Shown one piece after another: positions 45,801 to 59,500 of a stretch of DNA of 64,000 nucleotides; position 1 is the stretch's first letter; every line of letters begins with the position of its first letter. The notes beneath the pieces are model-generated. The model saw nothing but the letters and a program-made list of their open reading frames with translations. It was not told where the DNA came from and made no database searches. Made by a program: the position numbers and the translations under genes. Source of the DNA: Straminergon stramineum (Eukaryota > Streptophyta > Bryopsida > Hypnales > Calliergonaceae); the NCBI GenBank assembly GCA_963920665.1, contig OY987268.1, forward strand, positions 8,744,501 through 8,808,500, written 5' to 3'.

Positions 45801-47382
45801 ACATCACTGATCATGCTGAAAACTTGAAATGTTCTTTCTTGCAGTCATCGACCGATGTATTCATCATACACGGGTATTCTCAATATTGTTCTACCTGCTG
45901 TGGATGTAAAATTTGCACCCGAGATTGAGCCCCTGCTTTTAAATGCCAAAGTAAGTTCACACTTTCATATTTGTGTCTCCTGTATATAATTGTTTTTGCA
46001 AGCATTTGTTCACTGTCTTTGCAACGAACTCTAATTATGGGCAACCCATACATAGTGACCCGGTGTGCTTCAATCGATTCAAGCTAGTTTTATTTTATGA
46101 AGACAGCTCTTTGTCTGTTCCAGTTTATAATCTAGTCAGTCACCAAAATTTCCATTCCTTGTGAAAACACTCCCAAACTAAGCTAAGTCAAGAAATGATT
46201 GCAAACCTTATCATTTAGGCTGTGATGGGCTCAATGCTTCAAAAATTCATAACAAATTCACACTTTGTCGAAAAAATATTGTTTCAAATGCACTCGCCAT
46301 TTCTATCACTTGACTTTCTCTGGAAACAAAACTAGAAAATTTCAGAAATGACAATAGGGCAAACCCCCCCATTTGTCCGTAATAGACTGTTTTACCTTAC
46401 CTCTTAGACAGATGGGGGAGACTACTAGACTTCCTGGACATTGTGTTAGACGTCATGTCGCGGTGTTTCACAAGACAATCCTAATATTTTGAAGTCTGCA
46501 TCCCAGCAAACCTTTGATTGGATTGGCCGATTGATGCAGGTCGACTTTGTAACGTGGGGACACGTGCACAACTATGAGCGCACGTGTGCCCTTTACCAAG
46601 GCAAATGCTTGGGACTCCCTACCAAGGACAGTGCCGGCATTGATACATACAACAATGCAGATTACAAAGCACCTGTTCATGCAGTCATCGGGACTGCAGG
46701 CTTTGTTCTTGATGATTTTCCAACAACCAATGTAAGCTTCCTTAAAATTAAAACAACACCAGCCTTCAATCAATCTTGCCCAAATCCTGGCATCTAACTT
46801 ACTTTGCAATTTAGTTTTCACTTCCAAGGAGTTTCTGTAATATTTTGAACTAAAAAAAGGAGTGTTAATTTTCTTTGACAGCTTCCCAAATGGAGTCTGG
46901 CTCGAATCAAAGATTATGGATACGGCTACGTTCAAGCGGACATGAATCATCTCAATATCCAGGTTTGATGTGAAACTACCTTGAAGGTTTGCAAACAAGG
47001 AACGTCTCGGTGAAGTTAATACTTGAAAACAAATTAAACATAGCAATGTTGTGAGAAATTGGGTTCATTGAGATTGTGACTAGATCTTGAAATGTTACGG
47101 TAACCCATTTAAACGCCACAGGTTTTTATGTTACATCGCAAAATTAATGTTCTTATGATGAATTTCAACGAGGAGCTTCGTCACAGGTTTTTAAAATACA
47201 TTGCAAAATTAATGTTCTTGTGATGTATTTCAACGAGGAGCTTCGTCAAAGGTTTTAAGGGATAAATTTTGCAGGAAAGATTGATTTGGTAGTATTGATA
47301 TTGGGCTTATTTGTGTGACGTATGGCAGTTTGTGTCTGCAACAACTGGAGCTGTTGGTGACCAATTCTATTTTACTCGATGA
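39884..47382 (+). CDS. Purple acid phosphatase (PAP27-like)
   Basis: This is a secreted dinuclear-metal phosphomonoesterase; plant members release phosphate from organic esters in wall, apoplast or vacuole. Exons: 39884-40290, 40397-40484, 41440-41706, 42742-42847, 43149-43260, 43490-43622, 44244-44422, 44566-44752, 45415-45482, 45845-45950, 46540-46731, 46882-46962 and 47329-47382, giving 659 residues. All borders are GT-AG and phases agree. Seen: a signal peptide (hydrophobic 12-25, then Cys-Gln-Ala), an N-terminal Fn3-like region, and the five metal motifs in order: GDMG 355-358, GDISY 394-398, GNHE 427-430, V-I-F-L-G-H 512-517 and GHVH 558-561. G-G-E-C-G-V-P-Y-E-T-Y is also present. Every ligand is therefore kept. 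The long form with a large N-terminal domain fits the PAP1/PAP9/PAP27 subgroup. The ATG is chosen because it opens directly into the signal peptide. Confidence 0.95.
40853..41395 (+). repeat. Three tandem repeats of 175-187 bp in a phosphatase intron
   Basis: Units start at 40853, 41040 and 41215, each with GAATTC followed by an A-rich TGGATTCATTTAGA-like string. Then come CAAATAACTTCAAGAGTGA, TTCTGAATTTGTC.CTGAGA, GGCTATGGCCAATCAAG and GGGCGACGA.GGAT-like strings, and a CATTTCCTT...CTTTGAAA end. Similarity between units is clear but diverged. The array fills the middle of the second intron. Confidence 0.7.
47118..47247 (+). repeat. 65-bp tandem duplication in the last phosphatase intron
   Basis: Two adjacent copies (47118-47182 and 47183-47247) run from ACAGGTTTTTA through GCAAAATTAATGTTCTT to TTTCAACGAGGAGCTTCGTC. 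Only a few positions differ, so the duplication is recent compared with the other arrays here. The second copy ends about 80 bases before the last exon's acceptor. Confidence 0.85.
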
Positions 47383-50018
47383 AAGCATTCCTATGATTTG
47401 AGCTCTGAGTTTGTTTTGATGTTAGTAGCAGTCTTTTGTTGTTCTTGGTATTTTGATTCTGACCCAGAAAGAGAAGTGGGCGTTGCACACATACTCGCAT
47501 TCAACCTTTGAGTTAATGTTTTTAGTGGCAAATGTAAAGTAATATAGCTTGTGAGATTTCACTCACACAAAGTTGAGAATCGCTACTATATATCGATATA
47601 GAATCCATAGGTTTCATTCCAAATCTTAGGTCTTTTTCAAAGATTGAAATCTATCTTTAGGTAGGAATTTTGCCTATGGGGCGGATTGTGAGACTCTTGT
47701 GTAGGGATTTTAATTATAGTGACCATTGACACTTCAATAGTAGGATCCCTATTATTGTGTGAGGTACTAGGATTTCAGTGTAATTAGTATCATGAATGTT
47801 ATGTACATAGCACTTGGATAATTCAACATTTTTCTTTTAATTGACCACTAGTATATTTGGAATTGCAACTCTTTTAATTTGGAGTTTCAAAGTAGCTATT
47901 TTCATTGTTGAAACTCGTTATTATGTTGTTCTATAAAATTTATTATGTAGCATACTTGCATTCTTCAATGAAATTATCACCTATTTTTATCCTTGAGCTC
48001 TTGGAAACAACCAATTTCCAAAAGTGAATTTGGCGTTGTCTTTTTTCAAGATTGAAGCAATTTACAATGACCAACTATTGGATATTGTGAAGGTTTTGTA
48101 CCTTGAATTCTTAGTTCATTATTTACTATTTGCATCACTTTAAAGTACAATGGATTGAACAAAAGTGATCAAAATCAAAAGCTTTCAAAAATTGGTAAAA
48201 AATTAAGTGGTGTATAATATTACAATAAAATACAAGTGTGTAATATAATAAAATTAAGTAAAAATGACAAACACATTGATGTTAACCTTGTAATAACACA
48301 ACAACCTAAAAGTGTCCAATGGATGACTTTCTATCTAAATCACTTTAGAAATGAAGAATACATGAAATGGGCCAACAATTGGAGTATTCTAATGATTGTC
48401 TACCATGGTCATGGGGGGCCACAACCTTCAATTCAAGGATTAAGGCAACTACATCTGAAATCATACGAATAAGAAATTCAACATGATTCTCATTATTATA
48501 TTGAAATTTTTTGTGGGACCTTGTTGGTAGTCAAAAGTGGATTCTAGATTCTCTTAGAATGCATTTTTTTGACTCCATATGAATAAACTACAAATTTTCA
48601 AAGTGCTAAAAATATGTGTTTCTATAATCAACCCTAAACTCTCATGTCTCATGAATAATGGGAGTACATTTTAGGCAAGAATGTGTAATGGTTGTTTTTA
48701 GAAAGTGGTCAAATTAGGTGGAGTTACCTTCAAGCCAATTGAGTTCAGCACTTACTTAGCACTTCGAAAAACAGTTGTACATGCAACTGACATCGATCGC
48801 TAGGACCATTAACACCAATGTCTTCATGCCATGAGATGAGACTTTCTAAGTTCGAGACCTGCAATTAAAGTAAGCTTAGATTTGGTGTACATACCAGAGT
48901 GGAGGAAGTGGTGCCTGCTCGATCAGGATGACATGTCAGCTAACATAACAGTAGCTTCATGGATGTCCTCCAATCCCAAATGGAAGACCTGCCATTTCAG
49001 CCACTGCAGAACTGGGAGAAGCTGAGGCATACCAGCACCACAAACGAGCCAGGAAGGGAAAAAGGAGCAAAACAAGCCATGCACAAGTGAGCCCAACTAA
49101 GTTCATGAACTGTTAGTCAGCTTAGACTGTTGAATGGGGAGAGAGACGATAGTCTTTCCACCTCAGTCAATGGGTACTCTTCCACGTGGTCCTCCATCAA
49201 TGTGGCCTGTCATCCACGTCTGCATTCCACGTCACGAAATCACAGTATAACTCACTGTGCAGAAAGAAATTTGAGCAAACCAGTCAGTATCTGAAGTTCT
49301 CTATTGTCATCCGGTCATTCCTTAAATTTGTATTTAAAACAGTAATTCTTATGAAATATAGTACTGGTAATCAGCCTAAGGTTGTCATTTTGAATTGACT
49401 ACTTGAGAAATGAACCGACTCATCTGTAGCTTAGTGTTGGTTCTCTCCGCACCTTGGTATAACTCCCAAAATTATACTCATTTCATCCACCAACTAAATC
49501 CTCCATCCTTGTCAAAAAAAAACTAAACCCCACAAAGCTATTATATCGCCATGGCCCATGGCAAAATATAAGGAAATTGGCACTTCAATTATAAGCAAAG
49601 GAGCGTCTAGACTTCAAATCTTTAACGAGATCTACAACTTACAGTCCTAGTTTTGAGATCTCTATGCACTTGAATGCATGCACAATCTCGGCACCAATTT
49701 GACTGATACCTCCACTCTCTAACTTTGTGAGATCTGCTTAAAATGGCAGTTGAAGACCAGTTTTTCATGGATCGAAAGCTAGCTGCACCATGTTCTAGCA
49801 TCTAGCTTCCCTAGCCTGTCTCTTGAAATTCTGACTAGAAGTACATATAAAATTTAGTACCATTTAGTACTAAAACTCAATTCTGAATCACTGATGGAGC
49901 TAGATAGAAGATTCTTATTCAAGCTCCTTTGACTTCATGAGCAGCTGGAGAATTCTGTGATCCAGCTAGATGGCTCACCTAACCCAATTGCATGGCATGC
50001 AGACATTGCCGAAATTGA
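47383..50018. other. Intergenic region between phosphatase and pectinesterase genes
   Basis: No gene supported. The first part is probably the phosphatase 3' UTR. A cluster of ACGT-core boxes (CCACGTGG near 49182-49189 and CCACGTC near 49214 and 49228) lies about 0.95 kb before the pectinesterase start and could be regulatory. Confidence 0.5.
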
Positions 50019-50026
50019 TATAAATA
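50019..50026 (+). promoter_or_regulatory. Putative TATA box of the pectinesterase gene
   Basis: TATAAATA lies 136 bases before the ATG, a distance that leaves a leader of about 100 bases. It fits the plant consensus well. Confidence 0.55.
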
Positions 50027-50161
50027 ATACTCAAGAGTGAGAAGAACTCCAACCACAGAAGGTGATCGATACAATACTCACAAGAGGGTACTTGAATCCC
50101 GCTCTCTCAGAGGCTAGACTTTGTATGACTTGAATTCAATAGTATACTCTGACTTGGGAAG

Positions 50162-52797
50162 ATGAGGATTGCAGGAGTTTTATTGCAATTGTTGATGTTG
50201 GGAGCTCTACTAGGGAATGATGCAAACACAGCCATTGCTGCTGAGAATTTTGAGGGAGAGGCGAAGCAGGCTGTGAAGGCGGAATACTTGGAGTGGGTGA
50301 GTGGGTGGGGTGAGAAGTATGTTGCCAAGGACGAGACAAGGATTGCTGGGCAGGAGGATGAGAAATGGAGGTTCGTGAATGTGATGGCCACAGAGTCAAC
50401 GGAAATTATTGTGGTGGATTTGAAGGGACGAGGGGATGTTTCCACTGTGCAACAAGCGGTGGATATGGTGAAGAGGGATAATGAGAAAAGAGTCGTCATT
50501 CAAATCAACCCCGGGACTTATAGGTCAGACAGACATCCTGTGTCGTGAATTTCGTCACAATCTAGGAGGAGTTTAGATTTCAGAAAGTAAGGAAAATTGT
50601 CTTGCATGGAACCAATGTAACATTAGAAAGAAAACGTTGTAGATGTGGTCACTGAACATGCCTTTGGAAGAAAACTTCGCAGATTGGGTCCCTGAGTTCG
50701 TCTCAATTCCCAAGTAGCCGAGCGTTCATGTGCCAAAGAATCACCACTTACCAAGATTCAGTGTTTGGACGTAGTTTGCGAGTTATCTGCTGCCTTATTA
50801 TTTCAATTGAAGTTTTCCACGTTCCGTGAATACAAGGAATTAAAAGTCTTGGGAGAGCCAAACGACTACTGCATTTTTGAGCTAGTATGGAGACCATCTT
50901 TGTGAAAAGATTGGAATCATAAACAGCTATTGTCGAGCTATTGGAATGATGGAGAGAATAGTGAAGAGAAGAATAGAACAATCAAATGGCTAAGAGAGGC
51001 TGGGTCGCTTGGAAAAGAACCTGTGCAAAAGGAACATTCTTCGGGAGGTCGGATGGTCGCGAGGCCATTCAACATTGTTTAGAAAATATGAACTTTTGAT
51101 TGATAGTGGTTGAGGATTGCTGGTGCTGTCTTCAGGGAGAAGATCGAGGTACCGAGCGACAAGCCATACATTACTTTCTTGGGGCCAGGTGGAGCTAGCA
51201 AAACGATTTTGACGTGGGATGACACTGCCAACTCAGCTGGAAGTACGTATAAGAGCGCTTCGACTGCTGTCAAGTCCATGGGCTTCATTGCCAGAGGCAT
51301 CACATTCAAGGTAAGTTAGAGCTGAGCGTCCAAGATGATTCTAATCTTAATCAACTGGGTGCAAATCTTCTCCTCATTGAATTTTCTTTCTAAACAAGGA
51401 ATTGGAGGTTTGAAATCTCATTCCAAGCCTCCTGGATATGAAGGTTGCAAAATTTAACCTCCAATCTTCCTCAACACACTTTTGGCACTTAAGGTTGTAC
51501 CGGGCTTCTTTTCTTGACAATTGTGTTAATTTACGGAATTCACTAAAGAATTAAGACATCTGACTTTGCATTGTCAGGTTAGGGTATCAATGACAGTTTG
51601 AAACCTACTTTTTCGTCCAGCTTAAGAAAAAACAAAGACAACTTAAAAGAGCCGAAAGAGTGCAGATCTGACACACATTGCAGATCTGTAATCTTGTTTG
51701 AATTGGGAGAAGAATTTCTTACTTTTAATTTTGTGGTTCTCGATGGAGAGATCAGAATTCAGCAGAGGTGCCTCCAGGGGGAGCAGTGGGAAGACAAGCA
51801 GTGGCATTTATGATCAAAGGCGACATGGCTCAGTTTTACAACTGCTCTTTCATCGGCGGCCAAGACACTTTGTATGACAAGGAAGGTCGCCATTTCTTCC
51901 AGCATTGCTACATGCGGGGCAACATCGATTTCATCTTTGGCGATGGGCAATCCTATTACACGGTAACATGATTTCTATCATAAGTCTGAGTTTTGATGCA
52001 ATAGTGCCACGCTCTCGTTGTCTGGTCAGATGAAGATTATCATCCACAAAATTTCTGCTGAAGGCGAGCATTTGATCATCAGAAAGTATAGATCTGAATG
52101 TTCGGGATTCTATGAAACAACTTGACATTATGTCCAATAACCTGCTTAAGTTACCTAGTCCACATCGAGGTTTATTTGATAACGAAACTTTCATAAAGTT
52201 CGAGTCTGTTTCAAAGTTATAATAAGATTCTTACCTTTTTTTCTGTATCTCTCGATCACAGAACTGTAATTTGAATGTAATTGCCGACCCCAACAGCGGC
52301 TCCTTGACAGCACAGAAGAGGTCAAGTGCAAAAGATGACTCTGGCTTCGCCTTCGTGAGGTGCACTGTGACTGGACGAGGCCCTGTGTACTTAGGTCGTG
52401 CTTGGGGTCCTTACTCCCGAGTTGTCTTCATTAACACATGGTTTTCTGACGTGATTCTTCCCGAGGGATGGTATGACTGGGGTGAAAGCAGTCGACAAAA
52501 GTAAGACCAATTCCAACCCTTCAATACATCTGTCAAATTAACAGCACCTGTGCAAATCTACTTATCATTTCCTTGCAATCAATTTCTACAATATTCCTGT
52601 TACGTTGAGAAAAGAAAATGGTGGACATTGATTGGTTTGTTTTCAGGACGGTATTTTATGGGCAATACGACTGCTCTGGTCCAGGATCAGATAGCAGTCG
52701 GCGAGTCGACTGGGCTATGGAGCTGACGTATAAGCAGGCGAAGCCGTTCATGACGACGAGCTTCATTGATGGAGACGAATGGTTGTTGAAAAACTAA
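50162..52797 (+). CDS. Pectin methylesterase (carbohydrate esterase family 8)
   Basis: It removes methyl esters from homogalacturonan in the cell wall, which changes wall stiffness. Exons: 50162-50523, 51136-51310, 51756-51962, 52262-52500 and 52647-52797, giving 377 residues with consistent phases. Seen: an N-terminal signal peptide (hydrophobic about 5-18, Ala-rich cleavage region), then a single right-handed beta-helix catalytic domain. The active site is complete: Gln193 in V-G-R-Q-A, Gln215 and general acid Asp216 in G-G-Q-D-T-L-Y-D, nucleophile Asp237 in I-D-F-I-F-G, and Arg294 and Trp296 in G-R-A-W-G-P-Y. The ending F-Y-G-Q-Y-D-C-S-G-P-G is typical. There is no PRO/PMEI inhibitor domain, so it is a group-1 (short) enzyme. 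The usual L-G-R-P-W has Ala instead of Pro at 295, a common variant. Confidence 0.95.
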
Positions 52798-53577
52798 TCC
52801 TACTTCAATTACATATTCCACGTTACAAATCAGTCCATGTAGCATTACTTCAGCATCATCATAATAATCTCGTCGCTGGTCACTTCGTTTGGGAGAAACC
52901 TCTATTGGTTAGATCTGATAAAATTCGACAAAAACAAGCTGATTTTGTGAGAAAAATATGTTTTTTACATGCTCGTGAATTAGATATTTCCTTGGATGCA
53001 TTTCCTCGGATGGATAGAGAAAGTTCTGACCCTGCCAAACTATTACCTGATAAGAGAGATTTTCAAATTCTAATAGAATTTCAAATCCTTCGTCTCCTAT
53101 TTCCAGTTTGGCTCCAATTGGTCTGTGTCTACGACGATAGTGCTGAAACGTGCCACTTGAATTGAAAACTGAATGTAAGGCATGGTCGAAAAAATACCAG
53201 TCCTCCTGAAACCTGTGAGTTTGGTCTGCACAATATGAATGTAAGCAACAGTCATTCTTTTCTATTAGCTAGGTATATCTTAGAAATTTTCTATCGTCCT
53301 TCGCACCATCTCTCGTGTTTGACATTTCTTGTCCTGAGTTGGAATTTCGATGGAAAGGAGGTGCTTCCAGGAGAGTGGTTATCACTACAGTCTTATGTCT
53401 ATCTAGCGTGGGCCATTATTTCATGGAATTCTTTTAAAGCACCAATCATCTTACAATCTAACGGCGTGATGACAACGCTCTTCACACTCCCAAACTTCAA
53501 CGAAAGGAGGTACGGCTACTCATTTTCGGAACCCTCACCATTGAGTAGACAGAAGAGTGTCGCAGAAGGTGTTGAGA
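52798..53577. other. Convergent 3' ends, no gene
   Basis: This is the gap between the stop codons of two convergent genes. It probably holds both 3' UTRs. Open frames here (for example 52779-53165) lack motifs and overlap the pectinesterase end in another frame. Confidence 0.6.
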
Positions 53578-56500
53578 TCACTCAGACTCATCAGACTCGT
53601 GACCTGCATCGGCAGGCTTCTCATCGGCACCTTCTTTGCCTCCACAGAACTTGTGCACGAAATCACGGAATGCCAACACTGCCTCAGAGACGTCGGTAAC
53701 TGATGATATCAGTTCTTCCAACTTCACTCGGAGGTCATATGCCTCTTGCCTCTGTGCTTCCTGTTCCATTTTGTCCGGATTTACGTCGTCTTGGATCTGG
53801 CCATCAGAAAACAGCAGGCATTAGATTTTTCTTCAAATGCCTTAACAATATGTATTGCCACTCTAGGTGGTCTTCTCAATGAAAACGAAGGTCGATCAGT
53901 GAATAAAGAATCTGCAATCATGTTCATTGTGAACCCAAATGCACTTGAATTTTGGCAGTCACTGCACTACGCAGCTACAATTCATTCTTGCTTCAGAAAA
54001 TGATAGTGTTTCTTCAATACCTGATCCCAAGTCTTTTTCAACAGGTTGAAAATGATTTCAGTCGGTGCCTTAATGCCATGTGCATGTGCAACAGTTGCAA
54101 AAGCTTGAGGGCTGATGCTGTCGCCACCGTCAGGCATGAGAACAAGAGTTTCACGAAACATGCGCAATGCGTTCTGCTGTGTAATGGAAGGCTCGGCAGA
54201 GCTTATAATTTCTCGGAACTCTGTGAATGTCAAAACACCGTCCTGGTTTGCATCCCCAGCGATGAACAGATTCTCTAGTGCCTTCTCCTGCAAGAATTTC
54301 CAGAATCCAGAATGACTTCATGAAAACAGCATAAGAGACTTGTCAAGAAACATATTCATTGCATCCACTTTCTGTCTCGATCATGACCCAATTCATGAAC
54401 TCCAAAGCCCTGAAGTTTTCCCTCCAATTTATCATCACTCTAAAAGACACTACAGAGAGCGGCAAATTCGATTGGGATTGCGAGGTGTCTAGCTTGTCAG
54501 ACATATATGACATGTTTCAACCATATTAATCGGCCCATTTACCACTTGAGGGTACGCTGAACCATTGATGATGAGAAACTCTATTGTAAGTTCAGCAGAA
54601 GATACTGCTATTAACCGCGAGTGGTTTCCAACACATTCAGTTAAAGTGATATTTTATACAAAAGTCTTTAGAATGACGAGCTCATTATAAGAAAATTATC
54701 GACTGACCTCTTCCTCTGTGAGAGGTTGGACTTTTGTAGGTGTTTTCAATTTCACTGTTTTCACAATCTCCTGCAAGAAACAACAAACTATTTGAGAAAG
54801 AATATCGGGGTCGATACCTTCTTGAAGATTCAGTGAATGAATAACAACCTCCTTGAAATACTCAGTAATTTGATTGAATATTGTAAGACATGGAAGCGGT
54901 ATCTATTTAAACAAGTTGAAATTTCCACATTTTTTAAGAGGATTTCACTGTGGGTGTGCAAAAGCATGAACTCTTTGAAAGTCAAGAATTATGTCCGACT
55001 GACAACTTCAACATCGCAATGTTTAATATACCATTAGCATAGGAATTCCATAGGATGTACTGCCAAGATCCACCTTACTTTCATAAAACGCAAGGGCGGG
55101 GAGAAGGGGACATACTCATGACAAACAAATTTGAAAATGAATTCTCTGATAAATCAATTGGTGAGGTTTAGACATATTTACTTTGGAAGGATTGAAATCA
55201 ATAACGTTCTCCATTAGGAGATCAAAGTCCAGTCGTTTCACTTGCGTTGCTTTCAGAATCTTTTGTAGCTGGTGTATGTTGATGAATAAACAGTTAGTAT
55301 AATTACAATCGTCAAATTTTAACTTAACACCACAGCTTAGACGTTACAAGTTTTGTTGTGAGATACAGAAATTGATTATAACTCACTGGAGTGATTTTTC
55401 ATCTTGAACACATTTTTCTTGTAGTTGTCCGAATGTTATAACTTGTGGAGATACCTTGTGCATATGAATATGCTAAAGAACATTTTTAATAGTAGAGAAA
55501 AAAGATTAGAAGTGAAAGCCGTACTTCTGGTGCAACTTTCTCCGTTGTAGAATGGAGCCCTGCGAACTTGTTGATAAAATCTGCAGCGGCATCCCGGTCT
55601 GCATTAAAATGTTCCACGAGGGAGGGCTCATCAAACAAGTAATCAGCTTGAGCACAATTCAGGAATACGATCCCATCATCCTGCTCCGTGTATAAAACCC
55701 CTACTTTGCTTTGACCCCTTGCGAGCACCTTCAGATACATGTAAAGATCTGGTTCAGCGTATCCTTTGGCAGGGTCAAAGCCACAGAAGCGCTGGAACAA
55801 CCTCACCTGCGTGCATTATCCAAATGGTATTGGTTCTAGATTCTGATAGAAATTCACAGATATCGTTCTTCCTTAACTGTATTGTTTCGTAATCATGTGG
55901 GTTGTGAAGACATACTTCAGTAGATCTATGTCAGGCTTGCGCCAGATAATCATTACAATAACACAAGCCTTTACTACGAAACTGTAAATTGGTAAAGCAA
56001 CAGCAATCTATAATGCAGATGAACAATCCAGCAGGAAAGACTAACCTTATGACATTTGTCGATGCCCTTGCTAACCATCATTTTCTTGATTTTCTTGAAG
56101 ACACCATGGACAGCAGACTCAGCCAGGCCTTTAAGACCGTAGATATTTAGCATGTAGTCATAAACGAATTCACAAGACGTCTGCCGATCGTTATTGACTT
56201 CGTCATCCACCGCATCTGCCACTATTTTAGAAGTATAGATACCCTCCACAAGTTTTAACAACTGGGGATGCCAAGACCAACATATTAGAAACTCTCCAAT
56301 TTTTCTGTCTTTAGTACGCATAAATCAGAATAGGGCGGCTCTACGAGATATGTATCACTTGAAGCTAAGGCTCAGTCCTGTACTGAACATTGAGAATTGC
56401 GACCAAGTTCTTGCTGTCTGGAACACTTGAGAATGTTGTCAAGTGAGGGGTTACTTGGTAGAGTTTGTTACGAACCTGTCGCTCGTTGAAGTTTTTAATG

Positions 56501-59500
56501 ACTTTGGGAGGAGGGCTGATTTTCATCATCTTAGCGAAACCTAGCGGCACAAACGGGAGGTCTTTGGCTTTCAATCTGTAGCAATAAAGGCTAACTTTGT
56601 TTGGTTCAAAGCAGTTTAAATCAACAGGATCCATTAACATAACTAATGAGTACCAATGGCGTAAAGGTCAGAAAATTATTATAAATGTTGAAGATAAATT
56701 CCTTTCACAGATTCAACATGTGGATTTCATGGATGTGTACACTGCCCTCAAAAATGTTACGAAATTGTTTGAAATCGACTCAATATCAATAGCTAGTGCA
56801 AATCAAATACGCAGACTTTCACCAAGCAGATTGAGCAACAAAACGATAAAGCACATCGGGAGCATGATCATACGGTTTAATTTCAGATCCTCGCCCAGAT
56901 CCTCTACGGGACATCAATTCATCGGCAACATCCCCCATCCTGCTACCTCGTTTGGAATCCCCGGGCCGCAGCTTGCCCCATTGACTGCACCAGATGATAA
57001 GATTAATCAGTACAGATGAGTAATTACTGATCTCCCTCGATAATCTCAAACCATATCATCCTGGTTGCACGATAGAGTGCCATTGCTAGTCAAAGCCAGG
57101 ATGTCTCAGAAAATCTCCTATGAATTTAACCGTGTACATTCCTGAGATCGCCGCAAGCGCAGGTTTATCTACACTCTTACATATTACTAATTTACTTTCA
57201 CCGGATATGAAATTACAGCTATGATTTTGAAAATGTAACCTATCACTGCGTCCTTGATTTTAGAAAAACTAATTTGATCTACAAGTTCTTGTAACGTACT
57301 CTTTCTTCCCTCTCTTTTTCCGGTCTCCCTCAGCTTCAAGGCCCATGCTGGTCATCAACTCCATAAGTTTCGCTTCAGTCTCGGGGTCAAGTCCTTCAAG
57401 CCATCCTCCTTCAACAGAAAGAGCACCTTCCTTCAACATGCGAAGTTTCGCAAGAATTCCACGGAATCGATTGACCATCTTTGGGTGCAACCCCACTTGC
57501 TCGAGAAGCATCATTGTCTCGGCTGCCAGTTCTCTAATGCTCTCTTCTGATTCTTGAACTCCACCTTCAACCACATTTTCCACAACTTTTCCTCTTTTCC
57601 TAGTTTCTTCGTCATGTTTCAACCGCTTCTCTCGCTTCAGTTTCTTGAATGCTGCAGCTTTCTCAGCTGACAAGGGCTCAAACACCTCCATCCCATAGGT
57701 GTTCAAGCGAGGAGGTGCAGTTTTAGGCCTCTCTAAAACATCCCAGAATGGATGCTTCTTTGCAGGATCATCGGTTTGCGCCGGCACATCAGCATGGAGT
57801 CCGTCATCATGCGTGAGCCCCTGTGAAATCCTTTTGAATATTCTGAATTCGGGTGACGCAGATATTAAATCACCTGGAGAAGCTGTCACAATTGCAGGTT
57901 CTTTACCCTTGGCAGAAGGTTCTTGAACATTTGCAGCTACGGCTTCCGGTACTGGTGGAGCTACGGCAATGCCACTGTCACTGACAATCGCTCCTGTAGA
58001 CGCAGATTCCCCTACGACCTCTCCTGATCCACCTTTGACTCCTGATTCAGATGGACCATCTTTCGCACCTCCTGCACCATCTCTCTCACCCGCAACTGTT
58101 ACCAATACTTCTCTTGTAAGTGCACCGAAGACATAATAGAGTAGTCACATTCAGCTAGAATGTGTTTTCTTGTAATACAACCACGAAATGACTCAAATTC
58201 CTAACAAATCACATATTCGTGTATCTAAAATATGTTATATCATGTGCATCGTGTCAACCTTGCACAGATGGTGCACTAGGGACCGGGGTAATCTTCGAAG
58301 TAAGATACTCTTGGAGCAGTTCCTCCGCTGCCTTCGCATCCTCCTGCAGTTGCAACGCCTCGGCATTATTGGAAAAACGTTTCAGAGTCGCTTTTCGAAC
58401 AAATTTCTCTCTTGCACGCGGGGTAAGATTCTCAGCAAGGCAGAGGCGACACCGTTGAAGGCGCGTAATCTGCATGTTTTGCTGCTTGAGCTTATCCGAA
58501 ACCATCTTTAACTTGAGCGCAATAGATGTCAGCTCTCGCGTCAAATCTGAAAACTGATACTCGCTTAGATCCATCACCTCCCTCAAACGAACGAGTTCAG
58601 CTGAGATTGATGCCATTTTTGGTTCAGTGCTTGCCATCACCTGGATACCCAAAATGTTCATCCCGGAACCTTCAATTGGGAAGTTAGCAAGGGCTATTGA
58701 TTTGGCGTTATTTGAAAATGACGGTTCGCATCACTAAAAATACAGCGAGGTTTCTGCAAGAAGACCGACCTAGAATACACAGACACGGTACAGATAACTC
58801 ATGTATAAAAGATACAATGTCTACAGGATCAGGGGTGATATTGACCAACTACTAACCCAGGAGTTTGAATCACAAAGCTGAAGACACGAAAATTTCGCAA
58901 TTACTCATATAGCATTCTGCACTCGGTATAGACAAAGAACTCCCCAGTCAAATTCAGTTTTAAAATCAATTCAGTTTCAAGTATTCTCAATAATAAGAGA
59001 TGTGAGCTGATGCCTTCGTCACGTATAATCTTCATATTCTAGATGCATGTTTTCATCCCCAGCTCAATCTGAGAATAAGATAACAAAAACTCTGCAGAAC
59101 TAATATTGAAAAAAGAAATTGGCCAAGGCAAAGCATCACACAAAGTCTTATTCAGACCGATGAAGCTTGAATACCTGGTTTAAAATGCGAAGCGTTTGCC
59201 GCCACAAGTGAAGTAGCATGTCTCCTCTTTCTTCACATTCAAAGCTCACCTGATAAACCACTTTTTAGACCGAGCATGGGCCAGGCATGTAGCTTAGTGA
59301 GAAACCAAGCATTTCACATAACAGGACACACAACACATCATCTTACCCTCAATAGTGTCCAGATTTGTCAAACTCTGAGGTCATGAAAGCGACAGAATAC
59401 AAGTCACTAGACAAGAACACTTCAAGTATGTTTAAACTGTGCTGCAAAACATCATACATCAATTTTTTTCTGTGTACCTGTCGAACAATTTCCAAGAAGG

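Noticed and set aside
52779..53165. 128-codon frame downstream of the pectinesterase
   Set aside because: It overlaps the last pectinesterase codons in another frame and has no recognisable motif; best read as 3' UTR.
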